A DNA stretch of 64,000 nucleotides from assembly GCA_030704615.1 (NCBI GenBank), contig CM060732.1, positions 13,330,001 through 13,394,000 on the forward strand, written 5' to 3'. How positions within the stretch are numbered: position 1 is the stretch's first letter; every line of letters starts with the position of its first letter. The position numbers were made by a program, and so were the translations under genes. Positions 1 to 19,156 of the stretch are shown in pieces. Below the pieces are notes generated by a model. The model did no database searches and had not been told where the DNA came from. It was given only the letters and a program-made list of their open reading frames with translations. The stretch comes from Takakia lepidozioides. Lineage: Eukaryota; Streptophyta; Takakiopsida; Takakiales; Takakiaceae.

Positions 1-2995
1 GTACGGCCATCCCCGGCGACCGTACCGGCAAGGCTCCCACGCTTCGTTGGGTAAGCGTAGTCTCTCTGCTCCTATATATACATGTATTTATTTATTTATT
101 TTTAAATTTAGACTAGAATGTTATGGAACTTAAGTAAGTTAGTACCCAGTTAGTACGAAGTATTTTAATCTTATTTTTTAAAATAAGGGGAAAAGGGGCG
201 AAGTGCGATGTGAGTCTTTGGCGCTCCACAATTTGCAGTGAGAAATGTTCAATGGCCTTTTCGTCTTTCTCGTATGTGGATCAAATGCTGATCAACAATG
301 AGCTCCACCTTGGATCAGAAAGGCCTTCTGAAGCAATTCTTGGGCTGTCACTCGGAAATACAGACTATTTCTCAAACTCCACCACCCTGCCAAGCTTCTT
401 ATATTCTCCCCGATTAAGCAAAATTCGAGTCTACACACATATGCGTTGAATTGGAAACGTATGTACAGATAGATAAAGATGTTACAAAAACTGGTTACAA
501 AAACTGGTTCGACAGGTCCAAAGTGTAACGGAACATACTCCTGTTTGATAACACCATCAGCAAATGCACCAGTATATCCAACACTATGATCAAATACGCC
601 GTTGTTTATCTGGTGTTGCTGGATTGAAATAACGTACGTCGATGATGCAAATTGGAATCAAAAAATAATTTCTTCACCTGTTCAATTCATGTATCCTTCG
701 GAAATAACATGGAACGCAAGAGCGATTCACATTTGCTCATATCCATCCCATTTCGCAAGAAGGCTCCATATGCATAGAATGTGTCAGATTTTAACATAGA
801 TAATAAACATCCGACAAATGAGCTTGTAATGCACTTTCACAGCGTGGATATGATAGATAAAGGCTCGTTCAAAAACATTTGTTGGTGTAAGACAAATACA
901 TTTCTTCAACTCTGCACTGTACTACCATATAAAACATACAACTCATTCCCCTCTTCCATTTCTTCCGCAGTGATGTTTTCATAAAAAAATTGAAAATGAG
1001 GTTGACCAAAATCTTTCAACCAGTAACCTAACATACATTTCCAGGTATGCAACAATCTTGCCTGAGTTTCTTGCACATTACTGTATGCCCAGGTGGCGGA
1101 GGTGGCGGACGTCTGTCCCAACCCAAATAGGATTTGATCAGTATGTTTGCCTGTATGACACTTGTTGCTAACAACCTAATAACCATCTGAAAATGCAAAT
1201 TATGAGACCGACTCCCACCTTTGTCAATCGCAAAAAACCTTGCCATGCACTTCTCTTGAATGAACTTCTGCAAATGTTGAAACAAATCGAGATTTACATC
1301 CTGTCCACCGACTCCAACGGTGCAAGAAAGCTAAAAAATAATTTGCCCCTTCTTGTCTACACTTGGCTCCTTTTTTGGACGACCTCTATGCTTCACCAAC
1401 GTTGTAGTGGCTACTGGCATACTCTCCATTTCCTCGATTCTCTACTTCTTCTCAACTATCGACATTTATACTGTCGCCAAACTAACACGCCCTCGTATAA
1501 CTTTGAAAGATTCTAAATATCTCCAAACCACGATATCACCAAGTGGCCTTAACAATGCAATAGTGCATTTTTCTTGTACATGCAATAGCCAGGTGGGCTG
1601 TACATGTACTAGCCCTGTAGACCCTCTGAGCATTGACCATGTGGGTGCCACTTTAATTGAGACATCCTTTAACACGTTTAGCCTCCATTGGCTATATTTT
1701 AATTTTTGAAAGGATGGGGATACAATATGGCTTAATTTTTAATATCACCTTTTACCACATCTAGTGACATATTTCCTTAACTTCATCTCACCATCCCCTC
1801 TCCTTCATCCTCACTAGCCTCCACATTAAAAGCAGGGCTCCCACAAGACGGGCCCTTCCCTTCCCATTGACACCATTCCTTACCAAGCCGCCATTTATTA
1901 ATGGTTTTCAACCCATCGCTAAATTCTTCTGCCACCTAATACTCAGTCGGCTGTGGTTTACCGCCAACTTTCCACTAGACAACCCAAGACCTCTTCTCAC
2001 TAATCCCTCGGCACTAAGTCTCTCATTCTTTCTTACAAGCTGCCTTGACGCTTCTTTGCTTCTCCTACGTACTTCGGTTACTTTCAAATGTGTTCCATCA
2101 ATAGCATCCAAAACAGGTCCAAGGGCTAGGTCTGGAGTCGTATTAATTATCGGGGCTTCAACAGGGCACCAATGACAAATAGGTCGCAACCTTCTTCAGG
2201 CACCAGGTTCTTCTTGTTGCATCACGCCCAAACGCTCGTTGGCAACATTACCAAGGAAAGCAAGGGCTCAGCCACCACCTCCACCTCCGTCGTTAGCTTT
2301 TCGGCACCTTTCCCATCTCCGCGTCATCCTTTCCAGGACAGAAAGGAAGGTCCCTCACGACTGGATTATTTCGGTGACACTTCTCGCTCAACCCTTAACT
2401 ATGCTCTGAACGATCAAAGTGAGTGTGATTAAGTACAGTGTAGAGAGGTGCACGAGAGATCTTCCCAGGTATAATCACCACATGCTTTGTGAATGTTGAT
2501 CTTAGTGATTGTATAATATCTTATGGTATCTTATTGATATTCAGAAGATGACCTTGAATTGTCTTGCCCTACAATTTCAACATTTCAAATATTTAACATT
2601 AGTATCAACCCCCTTACAGCTGACGAAACCTCCGCGCCACCATCCATCGCCTCCCCTGAAATTGAGCTCGACATCGACTAGAAGCACGTGAAGAATCCCA
2701 AGGGATCTAGGCTCCACTTTCGTTGATCATTGCAGTCCTTTTTAGCTCATAGTTTGACTCTTGGCTTGCTCTTTCATGAGCTTCTCTTTCGCGAGGAGTT
2801 TTCTCTTATGGATCTCTTCTGACTTTTGGAAGATTAGTTCCGGATTGGTCCTAGTTCCCTCTTCGTAGGGGTTATGTTCGTTTTTCACTGACATTGGTGT
2901 GTGTGCCTACCTTATGGTGGGCATGGGGTTTTAACCAAACAAAGGTTCTTTAGGGCCTCGGTTCCTGTTTTTAAAAAAAAAACAAAACACAACAG
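1..2995. other. Gene-poor flank with decayed repeat-like sequence
   Basis: I see no intact gene here. The only protein-like traces are two short minus-strand stretches: an AT-hook-like peptide around 1331-1429 and a possible DDE-transposase scrap around 1908-2189 (listed separately). The stretch 2700-2995 ends in an A-rich run (about 2970-2990) directly before a tRNA-like element, as in the 3' tail of a retroposon, but I cannot assign it to a family. Frequent stops in all frames make a host exon unlikely. Confidence 0.4.
1908..2189 (-). pseudogene. Possible PIF/Harbinger-like transposase fragment
   Basis: A minus-strand open stretch of about 93 codons contains the motif DAIDGTHLKV. It resembles the first catalytic-Asp motif (AIDGTH) of DDE_Tnp_4 transposases of the PIF/Harbinger superfamily. 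The residues after it do not resemble the rest of that domain, there is no good ATG, and flanking frames are full of stops. If real, it is a short decayed relic with no activity. The match rests on one motif, so it could be chance. Confidence 0.22.
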
Positions 2996-3070
2996 GGCTG
3001 TGGCTCAAGGGTAAGCCACTCTAGGTACTAGCCTGTGCGTATGGGGTTCAAGTCCATGTCGTCTATCTTT
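2996..3070 (+). repeat. tRNA-derived SINE-like head with pol III A and B boxes
   Basis: Positions 3001-3017 match a tRNA A box (TGGCTCAAGGGTAAGCC) and 3045-3055 match a B box (GGTTCAAGTCC), at normal spacing. No 3' acceptor strand pairs with the 5' end, so this is not a working tRNA gene. It looks like the tRNA-related head of a plant SINE. An A-rich stretch lies immediately 5' of it, perhaps the tail of a preceding retroposon. The 3' limit is unknown. Confidence 0.5.
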
Positions 3071-3533
3071 CTGCGTTCAGGCTGGGCCTCTGCCCCTTAA
3101 ATGCCTCCATGGCTCGGAAAGTGATTGGGTAGCGCGTGAGCATGCTCACGTGAGCACAAGGGCATATTCCCCAAATTTTTGCGATACCCACGAAATATTC
3201 CACAGCGAAACGAAATTGACGAAACCAACAATTCTGCGAAACTAACACAAAGAACAAGTAGCCCCTATATGCCCATATCACCAAATATTTGTCAATGCAA
3301 AACTTGCCGCCGACGATATAGGTTTAGGGTTTTTGGCTACACTACTGAAGGTTTCGCCTCGCTGAATTGGTGCAGACTTACCATAAATGCACCAGTCCTC
3401 TATACCCGTTTATGGTTTTATTTTGTTTTGAAAACATATAACTCGTATGATCGAGGTTAAAAAACATAAAACTCCCATGACCGTGGGTTGTGCTCACGCG
3501 ATACCAACCCCTGCTCAGGAAAGGGGTTTATTT

Positions 3534-3883
3534 CAGTGTTGGGCGGTTATTTGATGTTTTCCATAACCGGTTCCAGTTGCTTCGAATTTTAGGAAACTAT
3601 TAACCTGCGGTTGCCATTCGGTTAAAAAATTTTATGGCTGGATATAACCTACGGTTACGGTTACTTGCATAATCCTCAAATAATCGGTGATTTTCATCAA
3701 ATAACTGCGGACGGTATTGGGCGGTTCTTTAAAAGATTATTTGCTCGGTTATTTGAATGCATGACCTCCGCCGATTCCTAAGGGGACTGGTTACTTCATT
3801 TTTTCACCTCTGCCGGTCATATATATAATCGGATAGGTAACCATCGGGTATTAGAGAGAAATTTAAATAACCGCCCAACAGTG
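3534..3883. mobile_element. hAT-type MITE, 350 bp, with TIRs and 8-bp TSD
   Basis: The element starts CAGTGTTGGGCGGTTATTT and ends with the reverse complement of that 19-mer, with one mismatch at position 3. It is flanked by gtttattt (3526-3533) on the left and gtttactt (3884-3891) on the right, an 8-bp target duplication with one substitution. Terminal CAGTG and an 8-bp TSD are hallmarks of the hAT superfamily. The interior has no coding potential but carries several GGTTA/TAACC motifs on both strands, like hAT subterminal binding repeats. It is non-autonomous and would need a hAT transposase in trans. Confidence 0.75.
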
Positions 3884-4394
3884 GTTTACTTTTCCCCAGC
3901 TGGGGCTGGTGTTTCCTCAAAAAACAAAAAAACAAAAAAAAGAGAAAAGAAAAATCTTATTTCAGTGTGACGATAGTGACCGCGGAGACGGAAGTCAAAA
4001 GGTCGGGCGGCGCCAAGAAATCGGGGCGCTTGTGAGGGTGCCGGGTCGTCGGGAACGCGCGTTCCCGGCATGGGCTACTCTTCACTCGCTGGGCGGCTGC
4101 CTCGCTTGTCTGCCGTGGTTCTCACTCTTCGCTTAACGCCAAGCGTGACCTTCCCATAGCTTGCTCTAGCTGGCTGGCACCCTCTCTGACTCTCGCAGCG
4201 CTCACTATGCTGCACTTCGGATTCATATCTTGGTAGGCTCGGAGAAGAGTATGGAAGATGCGTTATATTGAAAGAGTTTGATCTGGGCACTTGGATGAGC
4301 ACGCTGTTCATCCCGATTGAAATTCTTGGGAAAGCATTGTAGTTTGCTGGTCCAGCACTCGATTCTGCACAGGGACAGACTATCGGTCTCCGGA

Positions 4395-7300
4395 ATGGCG
4401 TGGAGAGTATTTGCGAGCCTGCTGGTGTTGATGATGGCCGAGGCTGTCAAGGGCCAAAGTTGTAGCAGTAATAGTCTCACCTCCACGAACGCTAAATTTG
4501 TTAGTACGCTTCCTTGCAAGAGCGTCGGCTTCGACAATATGCTTCTCTGGGTATCTTCCTCCTCTTTCCGTCTCCAGGAAGCTCCGTTTTGCTCCTGTAT
4601 GTATATATCTTTGAGTCAATTATTCTGGTCGAAAAATGTCAAATTTGCTTTGGTTCAATATTGCGAAAGCTGCTCGTGATTTGGTTATTTGCTATCTCCT
4701 ATAATTCTCGGGGATATGTCCGTTGCTTTCAATATAGAAGAGTTATCTCACTGTTTGAGCTCTTTGAAAGGATGTTCTTCTCATTCTCCAATTTTTTTGG
4801 GAGAATGGCTAGATCAAACAGTGTATCTCCCAAATTTGTACTCTCCAGTACAACGATTTTAGTGGATATTGACTGTCTGTGATCTGTTCCTCACTTTGCA
4901 TATCTGGTAATCTCACCGGCATACAGTCTCTTCAAATATCTCAATGCGAAGCAGGGAGAAGGGGTTGAGCTGAGTACGGCTTAGCTGACAAAATTAACTG
5001 GCAGAGTAGTAACCAGCGACCTGAGGAAAGCCAGACATTGAGTGAGAGGAGTATTGGCCTTTGGAAAGGTGGTCTCGATCGCATCCAGTAGATTAGTTCT
5101 TAAGGGTGATCCAACACCCATGTCTAATTTCTTGATAGCATATTGTCTTTTCCGTTAAAACAGTACAAGACAAGCCTTTTTCTGTGGAAAACCACACTTC
5201 ATTTCCAGTGTAATTGAAAGAGCCACCTTGAATAGCGTTCCATTTTTCTCTCATTATGGATGATCAACACTAATTAAGAACTCAGCAAGGTTCAAAGATT
5301 AGAACTCTGGATTCAAACTTGTCTGGCTATAACCTTTCAAAGACAGGACATTTAGCTTTCTCTGTACCCCAGACTGGTGACTTGTTTTCCCTATACGAAT
5401 TGTGGTTTCTTTCAATAGGATGATGGCCCTCTACGGATGCTACATGAGCACAGTTCAGTCAGGATGAAAGGCTTAGCTGGATGTTGAGGGCAGCCTCATA
5501 TTGCTTTGTCTTCCATTCAATTAAGTGGCATTCCATCTTGTTGGAATTGTTTTAAACATTTGTGGTAAATCTGTGAAGGCTTCTAGACATGCTCGGCTCA
5601 TCGGCCCCAAGTTGTTCTCACTGATGGCTTTCACCTGAGACTATTACCTGGTAGTATGAATTATGAGAAACTTGACTGGAATCCTTTTTGTGTTGATGTG
5701 GAGGAGGTGCATGTTACAGCGGGCTACATAGTGTGGTTGGCAATAAGTTTTTGGCATCCCTCGACACTGTGCTCATCTGATACAAACCAAGCCCTATATC
5801 GAAATTGTGCTTGTCCTCTTCTTATTCCCTGAACCATGCGAAGATACTAAATGGCTACTCAATGGCTACTCAAATGTCACTGTATTGAACAAGTTTCAAT
5901 CTTGGGACAACAGTATTGGGTTGGACAGAGCATTCTGCTGGCACACTGAAATTGACACCCACCATAGAGGGGAGATCTGTCTAGCTGTATCCATGGCTGC
6001 AAGTCCATGAATTGAGTCATTCTGGCAAAGGATTAAAGCTTGGGCATACATCTAATGTGCATGATCTGTTATGATTGACAGGCATCACGCAACAGTAGCA
6101 CGAATATTGTCAGCATTGCATTTTCTGCACCATTGACAGCTTCAAAGTGGGCTGGAGTCGGCTTCTCTAATGATGGGAGTATGGTTTCGTCCACAGCAGT
6201 GATAGCCACAGTGAACTCTTCTGGGACTTTGGTGGCCAATTCCTACTATCTTGGAGGTACACAATCGAGTCAAGTTGTAGTAGACAACTCGAGATTAGTC
6301 TTTCAGACCAAGCCGTCAACTTATCTGGGAAACAACATTGCATATGTGGCTTTCCAGATAGACTTCAACAAAAGTACTCAGGCCTCTGATAACTACTTGC
6401 TCTATGCATATGGGAATCTGGATTCAAGTGGCGCACTGCAGTATCACACAGACAAACGTTCTGCGATATCAGACTTCACTACAGGTTGATGACTAACTTG
6501 AGTGTGGGATAGAAATTGTCAGTTTCGTTACATGAGAGTTTTCTGTCAACTAGCAGGAAAATGGAATGGGTGTGAGATAGGAAGAGAGCCTGTGTGTGTG
6601 TGTGATGAAATGGTCATACACTTCAGTACTGTACAGAACACAGTAAGGATGGAGAGTAGCAAATAAGAAAATGTGTCCATCTATAAGCAGCCCGAAAGCT
6701 ACTCTTCCAAATCAAGAGATTCTCTAGGCTGGAGAGCCTGATCCATATATGCCGCGAGGCATCTCTGATCCTTGTAAGACCTCAGTTGAGGGATTGGCTG
6801 TCCCTGAGCAGGCAAAAGTAGGTAGAGTCCCCGAATTTCACAGTAGAGAGGACAACTAAAGAAGAAAATGATCTGCACTCTCTGTCCTGCCTCTCAATTT
6901 CCCCTCTGATAAGAAGGAAGATAAGGGTGTCCTTTGTCACTTCTAGGGAGCTTTACCTATCCTCTACTTCTATCCGTCTTTCCTTCTGTTTTTCTCTGGT
7001 CCTATTCTCCCTTTGGGCCCCCTTTGGAAAATTAAATTTCCACGGCAATAGAATCTTACAGCCCAACCACTTGTTTGCACACACCTCTCCAATTCTTCTA
7101 CAGGCATTAGGGGAGCTCAGGGTGGAATCCCACGGTCTGAGGATGGAGGCTGGCATGTGGGAGAACCTGCAATGACGCCTTATGCATGTGCTAGAAAAGA
7201 CAACGGGAGATGTGACTTACCATTGTTGGGATTTGCTGTAACTTTGCTACAAGGGTGCAGGGTGCTTGGGACACCCAACTCTTCTGAACTTAGTAGAACA

Positions 7301-8684
7301 GTATACATCTTGATCTGGTAGTGTATCACTTCCACCAGCCGAGGCCAGGGCCAGCCTAATTGATTGCTCCTGAAGCGCAATCAATAGATGGGATTACTGT
7401 GCTGAAGTGTTGCTGACACATTGTGTACATTTTGTGAGTGCAATTGGCATGTTACGGGTAGTTCCATAAGGTATCCTCCAGTCCCAGCTACAAGCTCGCA
7501 ATAGCTTGCTCAGTTTCTAGAAATCCTTTGTCTGTCCTGACTAATCTGCCTTGAATCTCCCGACTTCTCAAGACTGTCCAGCAGGGTGAGACAGAACTCT
7601 AACATTATTTCGTGCATGGTACAGGCACAATACCAGCAAATAAAGCTAGTACAACTGGCAATCTGGCAAAGGCTCATGCAGCTGTGAATATATTTGGGTG
7701 GGGCATCTTGCTGCCAATTGGTGCAATCATTGCGCGATATGGCCGGAATTGGGATCCGGCCTGGTTCTACACGCATGTGGCCTTCCAGATTATTGGATTC
7801 ATCTTTATCATTGGGGGATTGGGTACTGGTGTCCGTTTGGCCAACAAAATTCCAGGCCTGAGTGGGCTTGATAGCCACCGAGCACTGGGTATCTTCATCT
7901 TCGTTTTGGCCTGCTTGCAGGTATGGTACAATCTGTGCTTGCCACTTCGAGATTGATCCTTTGTTCAATAACTAGGTTTTTTAGCTGTAGGAGTCTAGTT
8001 ATTGCAACTAGAACAGAGATTATCCGTGCCCAAGTTGATTCTGCTTAGCAGTCACTGTAGCAAGGCCGCGACCTCCTGTTTGGTAAATAGTTGGATGAAC
8101 CTAACTTCTGATGCACAGGGGTATTGAGTACCAATACCCTCCTGTGGTCTGGACATCTACTTTTGCTGTGCATTGATGTATCTTAAGCAGGTCACTATTA
8201 ATCTTCAGGGAGTTGCAGCAATTAGAGCATGTCAAGATCATACCGTTGGTTCATTGAGCCGTGCAAAAGGGACAACCTAATGTCCTATACGAATCTTTTC
8301 ATGTCATCCCTATGGCTTGCTTAGCCCAGTGAACCTGTCTTCTCACCCCTGGTCCTCTCTTTCTGGCAGATCATGGCAGTGGTGTTACGCCCCAAGGTGG
8401 GTGCCAAGATCCGGCGCTTCTGGAACTGGTATCATGGCTGGGTTGGCAGGGTGGCGCTCCTCCTTGCAGCAATCAACGTGTTCGTTGGAATACATATAGC
8501 CCATGCTGAACACTCTTTGAGAGTTGGATATGGTGTGATTGTCGCCATTGAGATCGTTGCTGTCATTGCCTTGGAGACGTTTATGTGTATCAGAGGATAC
8601 AGACAAAAATCTGCACAGGCTCCCTCATTCCAACAACAAAGCCAGAGGCAGCAGCCCACATTTACATTTGGTGATAATGTGTGA
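4395..8684 (+). CDS. Cytochrome b561 and DOMON domain-containing protein
   Basis: Four coding exons: 4395-4550, 6082-6484, 7625-7920 and 8370-8684. All have GT-AG borders and matching phases, giving 389 aa, the usual size of the plant DOMON-b561 family. Residues 1-21 are a secretory signal peptide (MAWRVFASLLVLMMAEAVKG). The extracellular DOMON haem domain spans about 50-180. A b561 core follows at about 190-360, with several hydrophobic helices and the four conserved haem-ligand histidines visible at H204, H237, H271 and H307 (contexts KAHAAVN, FYTHVAF, DSHRALG, WNWYHGW). Family members are plasma-membrane haem proteins thought to pass electrons across the membrane, with ascorbate as likely donor. 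Intron 1 is long (about 1.5 kb). The gene converges on the GSK3 gene. The C-terminal Gln-rich tail is cytosolic by inference. The specific paralogue is not resolved. Confidence 0.93.
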
Positions 8685-10131
8685 TTACTTATGATGAAGT
8701 CCTTCATTTCTAGGGAGCTGCAAGTGATAGTCTTGATAGACTCATACAAGAGTGATTCTTATGGATGCTACCTGTGAAGGGCAAGCATCTGTCCGGATAT
8801 TTCTCATCACATAGCTGTTAGTCTTTGCAAGAATTGTCAGACAAACAGCATGGTGGCAGCAGCAGTGGTACGCAGCACTCTTGAAAGCAAAAAAACGGAG
8901 TCTAATTATGCCGTGACTAAAAACAGGAGGTTGCTTGCCACTTGGCACCCAGTGCACTGGGATGTTGAACAGTCCCTAGAGACTGCAGACAAGGTAGGTT
9001 AAAATACTTCATTCTTTCAATGTAGAGATGCTCCTGAGGCTTGGATATTCCATGGCCCAGGTTTGGTCAGTATCTGTAACAACTGAGGACTTGCCATCGG
9101 CGTTTCATTTAAGTTCTCAAAGCAGTTTTTAACAATTTGGACAGCAACTTGCCTACTCCTAGTAGCAGCAAAGTACATTTTCATACATGTATCAAAAGAT
9201 GGAGCCATATAATGTAGCCTGCGGCATTCTTTCAAAAGTCTGATTCTCCAGCAATTGTCATGGCAGGGAACGAGCCTGTGCACTTTTTGCACTTTCCTCA
9301 TCACTATCACTGACATTCCACATTGACACTTGATCAGCACAACTTGAAGAAAATGGTACCCAAAGATTCTACAAGAAACTGACAGCATTTGGGATGCAAG
9401 TTAATGATGCTCAGAATGTATCAGTCAAAACATAGCAAACAAATTGCAACCTCGGGCTTAAATTAAGGGTGTCATTTAAGAGACATCAGAGATAGTAGGC
9501 TAAACGTTTTAAGAGCCGTGCCACAAGTGTCGCACAATCACGCCCATGTAACCTAAGGAAAATAGATAGATTCTGGCTGCATGATAGTCCCCCAACTTTT
9601 CACCACAGATAGTCCCCCTAGCCAACTTTCAGTTGCCACTGAGGCCCAAGATGTAACAGCAAATACAAAGCCCTCTTTGCCAACTCTTCAAGCATGTGAT
9701 GCTCCCTGGGTTTTGATGAGCTGACAGAAATGGCTATGCTATGCCCTTCACAGGGATCTGCCGTCTGGTTACACAATGCCAGACTCTGGCATGATTGTGT
9801 GTGGCATGCCTGCACAGAAAAGTTGCTGTTGCCAAGAACGTCCCCCCTTCCTGCCTTAGGGAAGGACTAATACCTGAATCAGCTGTTCTATTATGCGCAG
9901 ACCCCTGCACCAACCGCTACACACTTAAGACATCTGGTGTTTCACTCCCAATTGAAGCCAGCATAGCAATATGTGCTGTGAGCAGCTGTGCTTCAAAAGG
10001 GTAACCTACATTCCCAAATGAGATGGAAGGAAAACTATCATCCCATGTTACATGCTCCCAGTTGTGCACAGAGAGGCATAAAAAGATTAGTGTCCCGTGG
10101 GTGAGTCTGAGGGCGTGGCTGCTGAAGTCTC
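8685..10131. other. Convergent 3' intergenic region
   Basis: These 1.4 kb lie between the stop codons of the convergent b561/DOMON (+) and GSK3-like (-) genes. I see only non-coding sequence, presumably both 3' UTRs and terminators. No ORF shows family resemblance and no clear transposon ends are present. Confidence 0.5.
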
Positions 10132-16344
<6,213 letters not shown>

Positions 16345-17243
16345 GGCAGCAAGACCACCATCCAATCCGTCCCATTAGCTTTTGGTCTCTCTTCCGCTAT
16401 CCTCTCTCCCATATCTCATGGCTCCCTTAAATCTACCTTGCAGCCGCTCCGTTCGCCTCTCGCGTCCGCATACTTCACAGTCATCCCCTCCTTTCCACAA
16501 AAAAAATGCAGTTCTTCGCGGCTATCTCTGTATCTCAGTAAGCTCTTAAGAACTCATACGCGCACCTCTTCCCCCCTCCGAAATCTCTGGAACGCTTCTC
16601 TACTTCAGTATTCTAATCTCTTTCCAATAGAACTCCACACCTGGAAGAATGCTGGCCTCTCTCGTCCACAATACAACCTCCCGACCCTTGAATAATAAGA
16701 ATGCTGGATGACACCTCATCCAAGGCACTCAAACGACGCGAGGCCTTCGCTTGTAGAGACGCATATGTGTAGCCAACGACGAGCACCAGCTTGAAACTCT
16801 CCTCATCCAATCTGTCTCTCTTTCTCTCTATCCTTCACAACATCCTACATACAACTCTCAATCTCTCTATCTATCAATCTACCCTCGTCAGGCCCCCCTA
16901 AGGTAGCCGAGGCTGTCGTCAGGCAAGCAGAGAGCCGCCTCGTTGATGCAGGCCCTCCCCAATCCCCCGCTCTCCACCGTCTCTCCCACCACACGCATCT
17001 CTCTCCCTCCTCTCCGCCACCCCTTAACCGGTCCCAGTCACTTTCGCACCGCAGGCCCTCGAATAAACCACAGTGGAAACCCTTCTCGACATAGCCCACT
17101 TCATGTCCAAACCTAGTGGCGGATTCCAGACCCGCACCCGAGATTTTGGCAAACGGGCATGTACTTCTACACCACGTGCCGCCATATCGTTGGGAGATGG
17201 CATTTAGAAAAGAGACCCTGAATATCGCACTGTACCCTTTGCT

Positions 17244-17345
17244 ATTATTATTATTGTTAATTATTATTATTATTATTATTAGTATTATCAATTTCGTTAT
17301 AGATAGGCATTTGAGCTTGGGAGTGAGGAGAAATTATTATTATCT
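17244..17345. repeat. ATT/TTA trinucleotide microsatellite
   Basis: Interrupted runs of (ATT)n occupy 17244-17287, with a second short run at 17332-17342. They lie about 1 kb upstream of the GSK3-like start codon. This is a simple repeat with no coding meaning. Confidence 0.85.
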
Positions 17346-18430
17346 AGTTTAAGATTTGAAGAGGTGGACGGGGAAATATAGATTTGAAAAGGTGGGGAGC
17401 TCGGCGGCACGTGAGAGTGAATAAAGGAAATGTAAAAGAAGGATAAATAATCCTGCCGTTAGGGACGAGAGGGACGGGCAGGATAAAAATAGTCGGGGGG
17501 CAGGCAGCGCTGCGTCACCCACGGCCCGTTGAAGGCGTCTGTCCACTCGGTCGCCAGAGTCACCGGGTGTGGCAGGTGCTGGGTGGCCGCCACGCCACGG
17601 GGTGCAGCCGGTGAGCTGCCATTTGAACGGGCAGAAAAAGCGGACAGGGTGGCAGGCGTGGCGCTGGCTGTGGAGTTTCGCCAGCTATCGCCGGCGCAGC
17701 ACAGTCTGGCGAAAGTGGGGTGCGCGGTGGTGGGGTTGACCAGACAGGGACGGTCAAAGGGGGCAACAGGGTAACCGGGGTTGAGAGAGGGAACCGGGGT
17801 TAGGAGGAGTAGTGTACGTAGTGAAAGCGGGGCGGGCGATTAGTGAGTTGAGAGCTTTGCCCGGGTTCTGCGAATCGCCGGCAAAGCAGCGTCTCGGGAA
17901 GCGCACCGGCAGGCAGCTGCGCTGGCAGGTCCATCACCGCAGCGGCGTGGATGAATGTTGCAGTGGATGGATGACTGCAGGATGGTCAAAAGCTGAAGAA
18001 AGTCAAGTAGGGAAAGGTTGATGGAGTGTGGGAGGGAAGATGTTGAAAGAGAAGAAGGACAGGGAGAAGGAGAGAGAAGTCCAAGGGAGGCCCCCACAGA
18101 GTATGGAAGTTCAAGCCTCAAGGCAGGGAGGGGGTATTATTGCAGCTCCTCCTGGGTGCAAGAGCCCTAAATGAGGACTGAGTTTGTTGGTTTGGGCTAA
18201 AATCTTGGTTGGAGTCATTAATTATCAGGAGCTTTGGGAAGTGGTGTTTTTGGTTGTTGTTGTCCCATTGTTGGGGGTTCTCCCCACACATTTATGGGGA
18301 TGTAAATAGAAGTTTGGGTTCTGCTTTGCTGGTATGTAATGAGGATTAGGTAGGCATCAGACAGACTAGGAACGAGTCAATCTCAGCATACAGAATCTGC
18401 TCGGACTTTTGAAGACGACTAGGATGTATC

Positions 18431-18605
18431 GCAAGCCTAAAGTTAGAGGCATTGAATCTAAGCTAGCAAGTTGGAACTTAAAAGTTGAAAGCAAAGGACG
18501 ACTAGGTAGGCTATGTATCTGCAAGCCTAAAGTTAGAGGCATTGTGATTGAATCTAAGTTAGCAAGTTGGAACTTGAAAGTTGAAAACAAAGGACTGGGA
18601 ACAAA
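18431..18605. repeat. Tandem duplication, period about 90 bp
   Basis: The segment beginning gcaagcctaaagttagaggc at 18431 recurs at 18521. The copies differ by small indels and substitutions (for example an extra tgattg in the second). There is no coding content. Confidence 0.8.
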
Positions 18606-19003
18606 CAAACAACAAGCAAGTCCAAGTTGGTGCCACAGACAATTCCCTGTAATAAAGTCATGACAATTCTTCGGTCGCTAAATTGGGTCAATACTTTGCT
18701 ATTCATGACTGGCTTTGAGCTTTGATGTTTTCCTGCCGTCTCATTCAGCAGCATCAATCAGTCATTCTCCATTCATCCACACTAGCTTACTTGTTTCGAG
18801 GCTCCCAATTGGTGTGTGAATGATGGATGCATGGATCACAAGTCCTCACAAAGGGCCAAAAGCTTCACAAGGCCCCAAACTTGTTCCCAGTTATGAGTGA
18901 TGAGGCATACCACAGTCATTTAATAGGGCCCCCTAGTGAAGATACTGGAGGGCCCATACTTCTGAGAGGGACATTGAATGCAGCATGTTCACTGTGAGAT
19001 GCC

Positions 19004-19156
19004 TGTGTAGTAACGACCCATAAATCACAGAGCCCTTGTGTGCCCTGGGGTCAGACACCTGTCTGTGGACTGTGAGAGGGCCTGGTGGGTAAGGCCTTGT
19101 GTAGTAACGACCCATAAATCACAGAGCCCTTGTGTGCCCTGGGGTCAGACACCTGT
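19004..19156. repeat. Direct repeat of about 59 bp, offset 94 bp
   Basis: A 59-bp block starting tgtgtagtaacgacccataa is found at 19004-19062 and again at 19098-19156, essentially identical. A 35-bp spacer separates the copies. No flanking structure identifies it as a known element. Confidence 0.8.

Noticed and set aside
7510-7968. 152-codon minus-strand ORF
   Set aside because: It is antisense to the third b561 exon, which has the conserved histidines.
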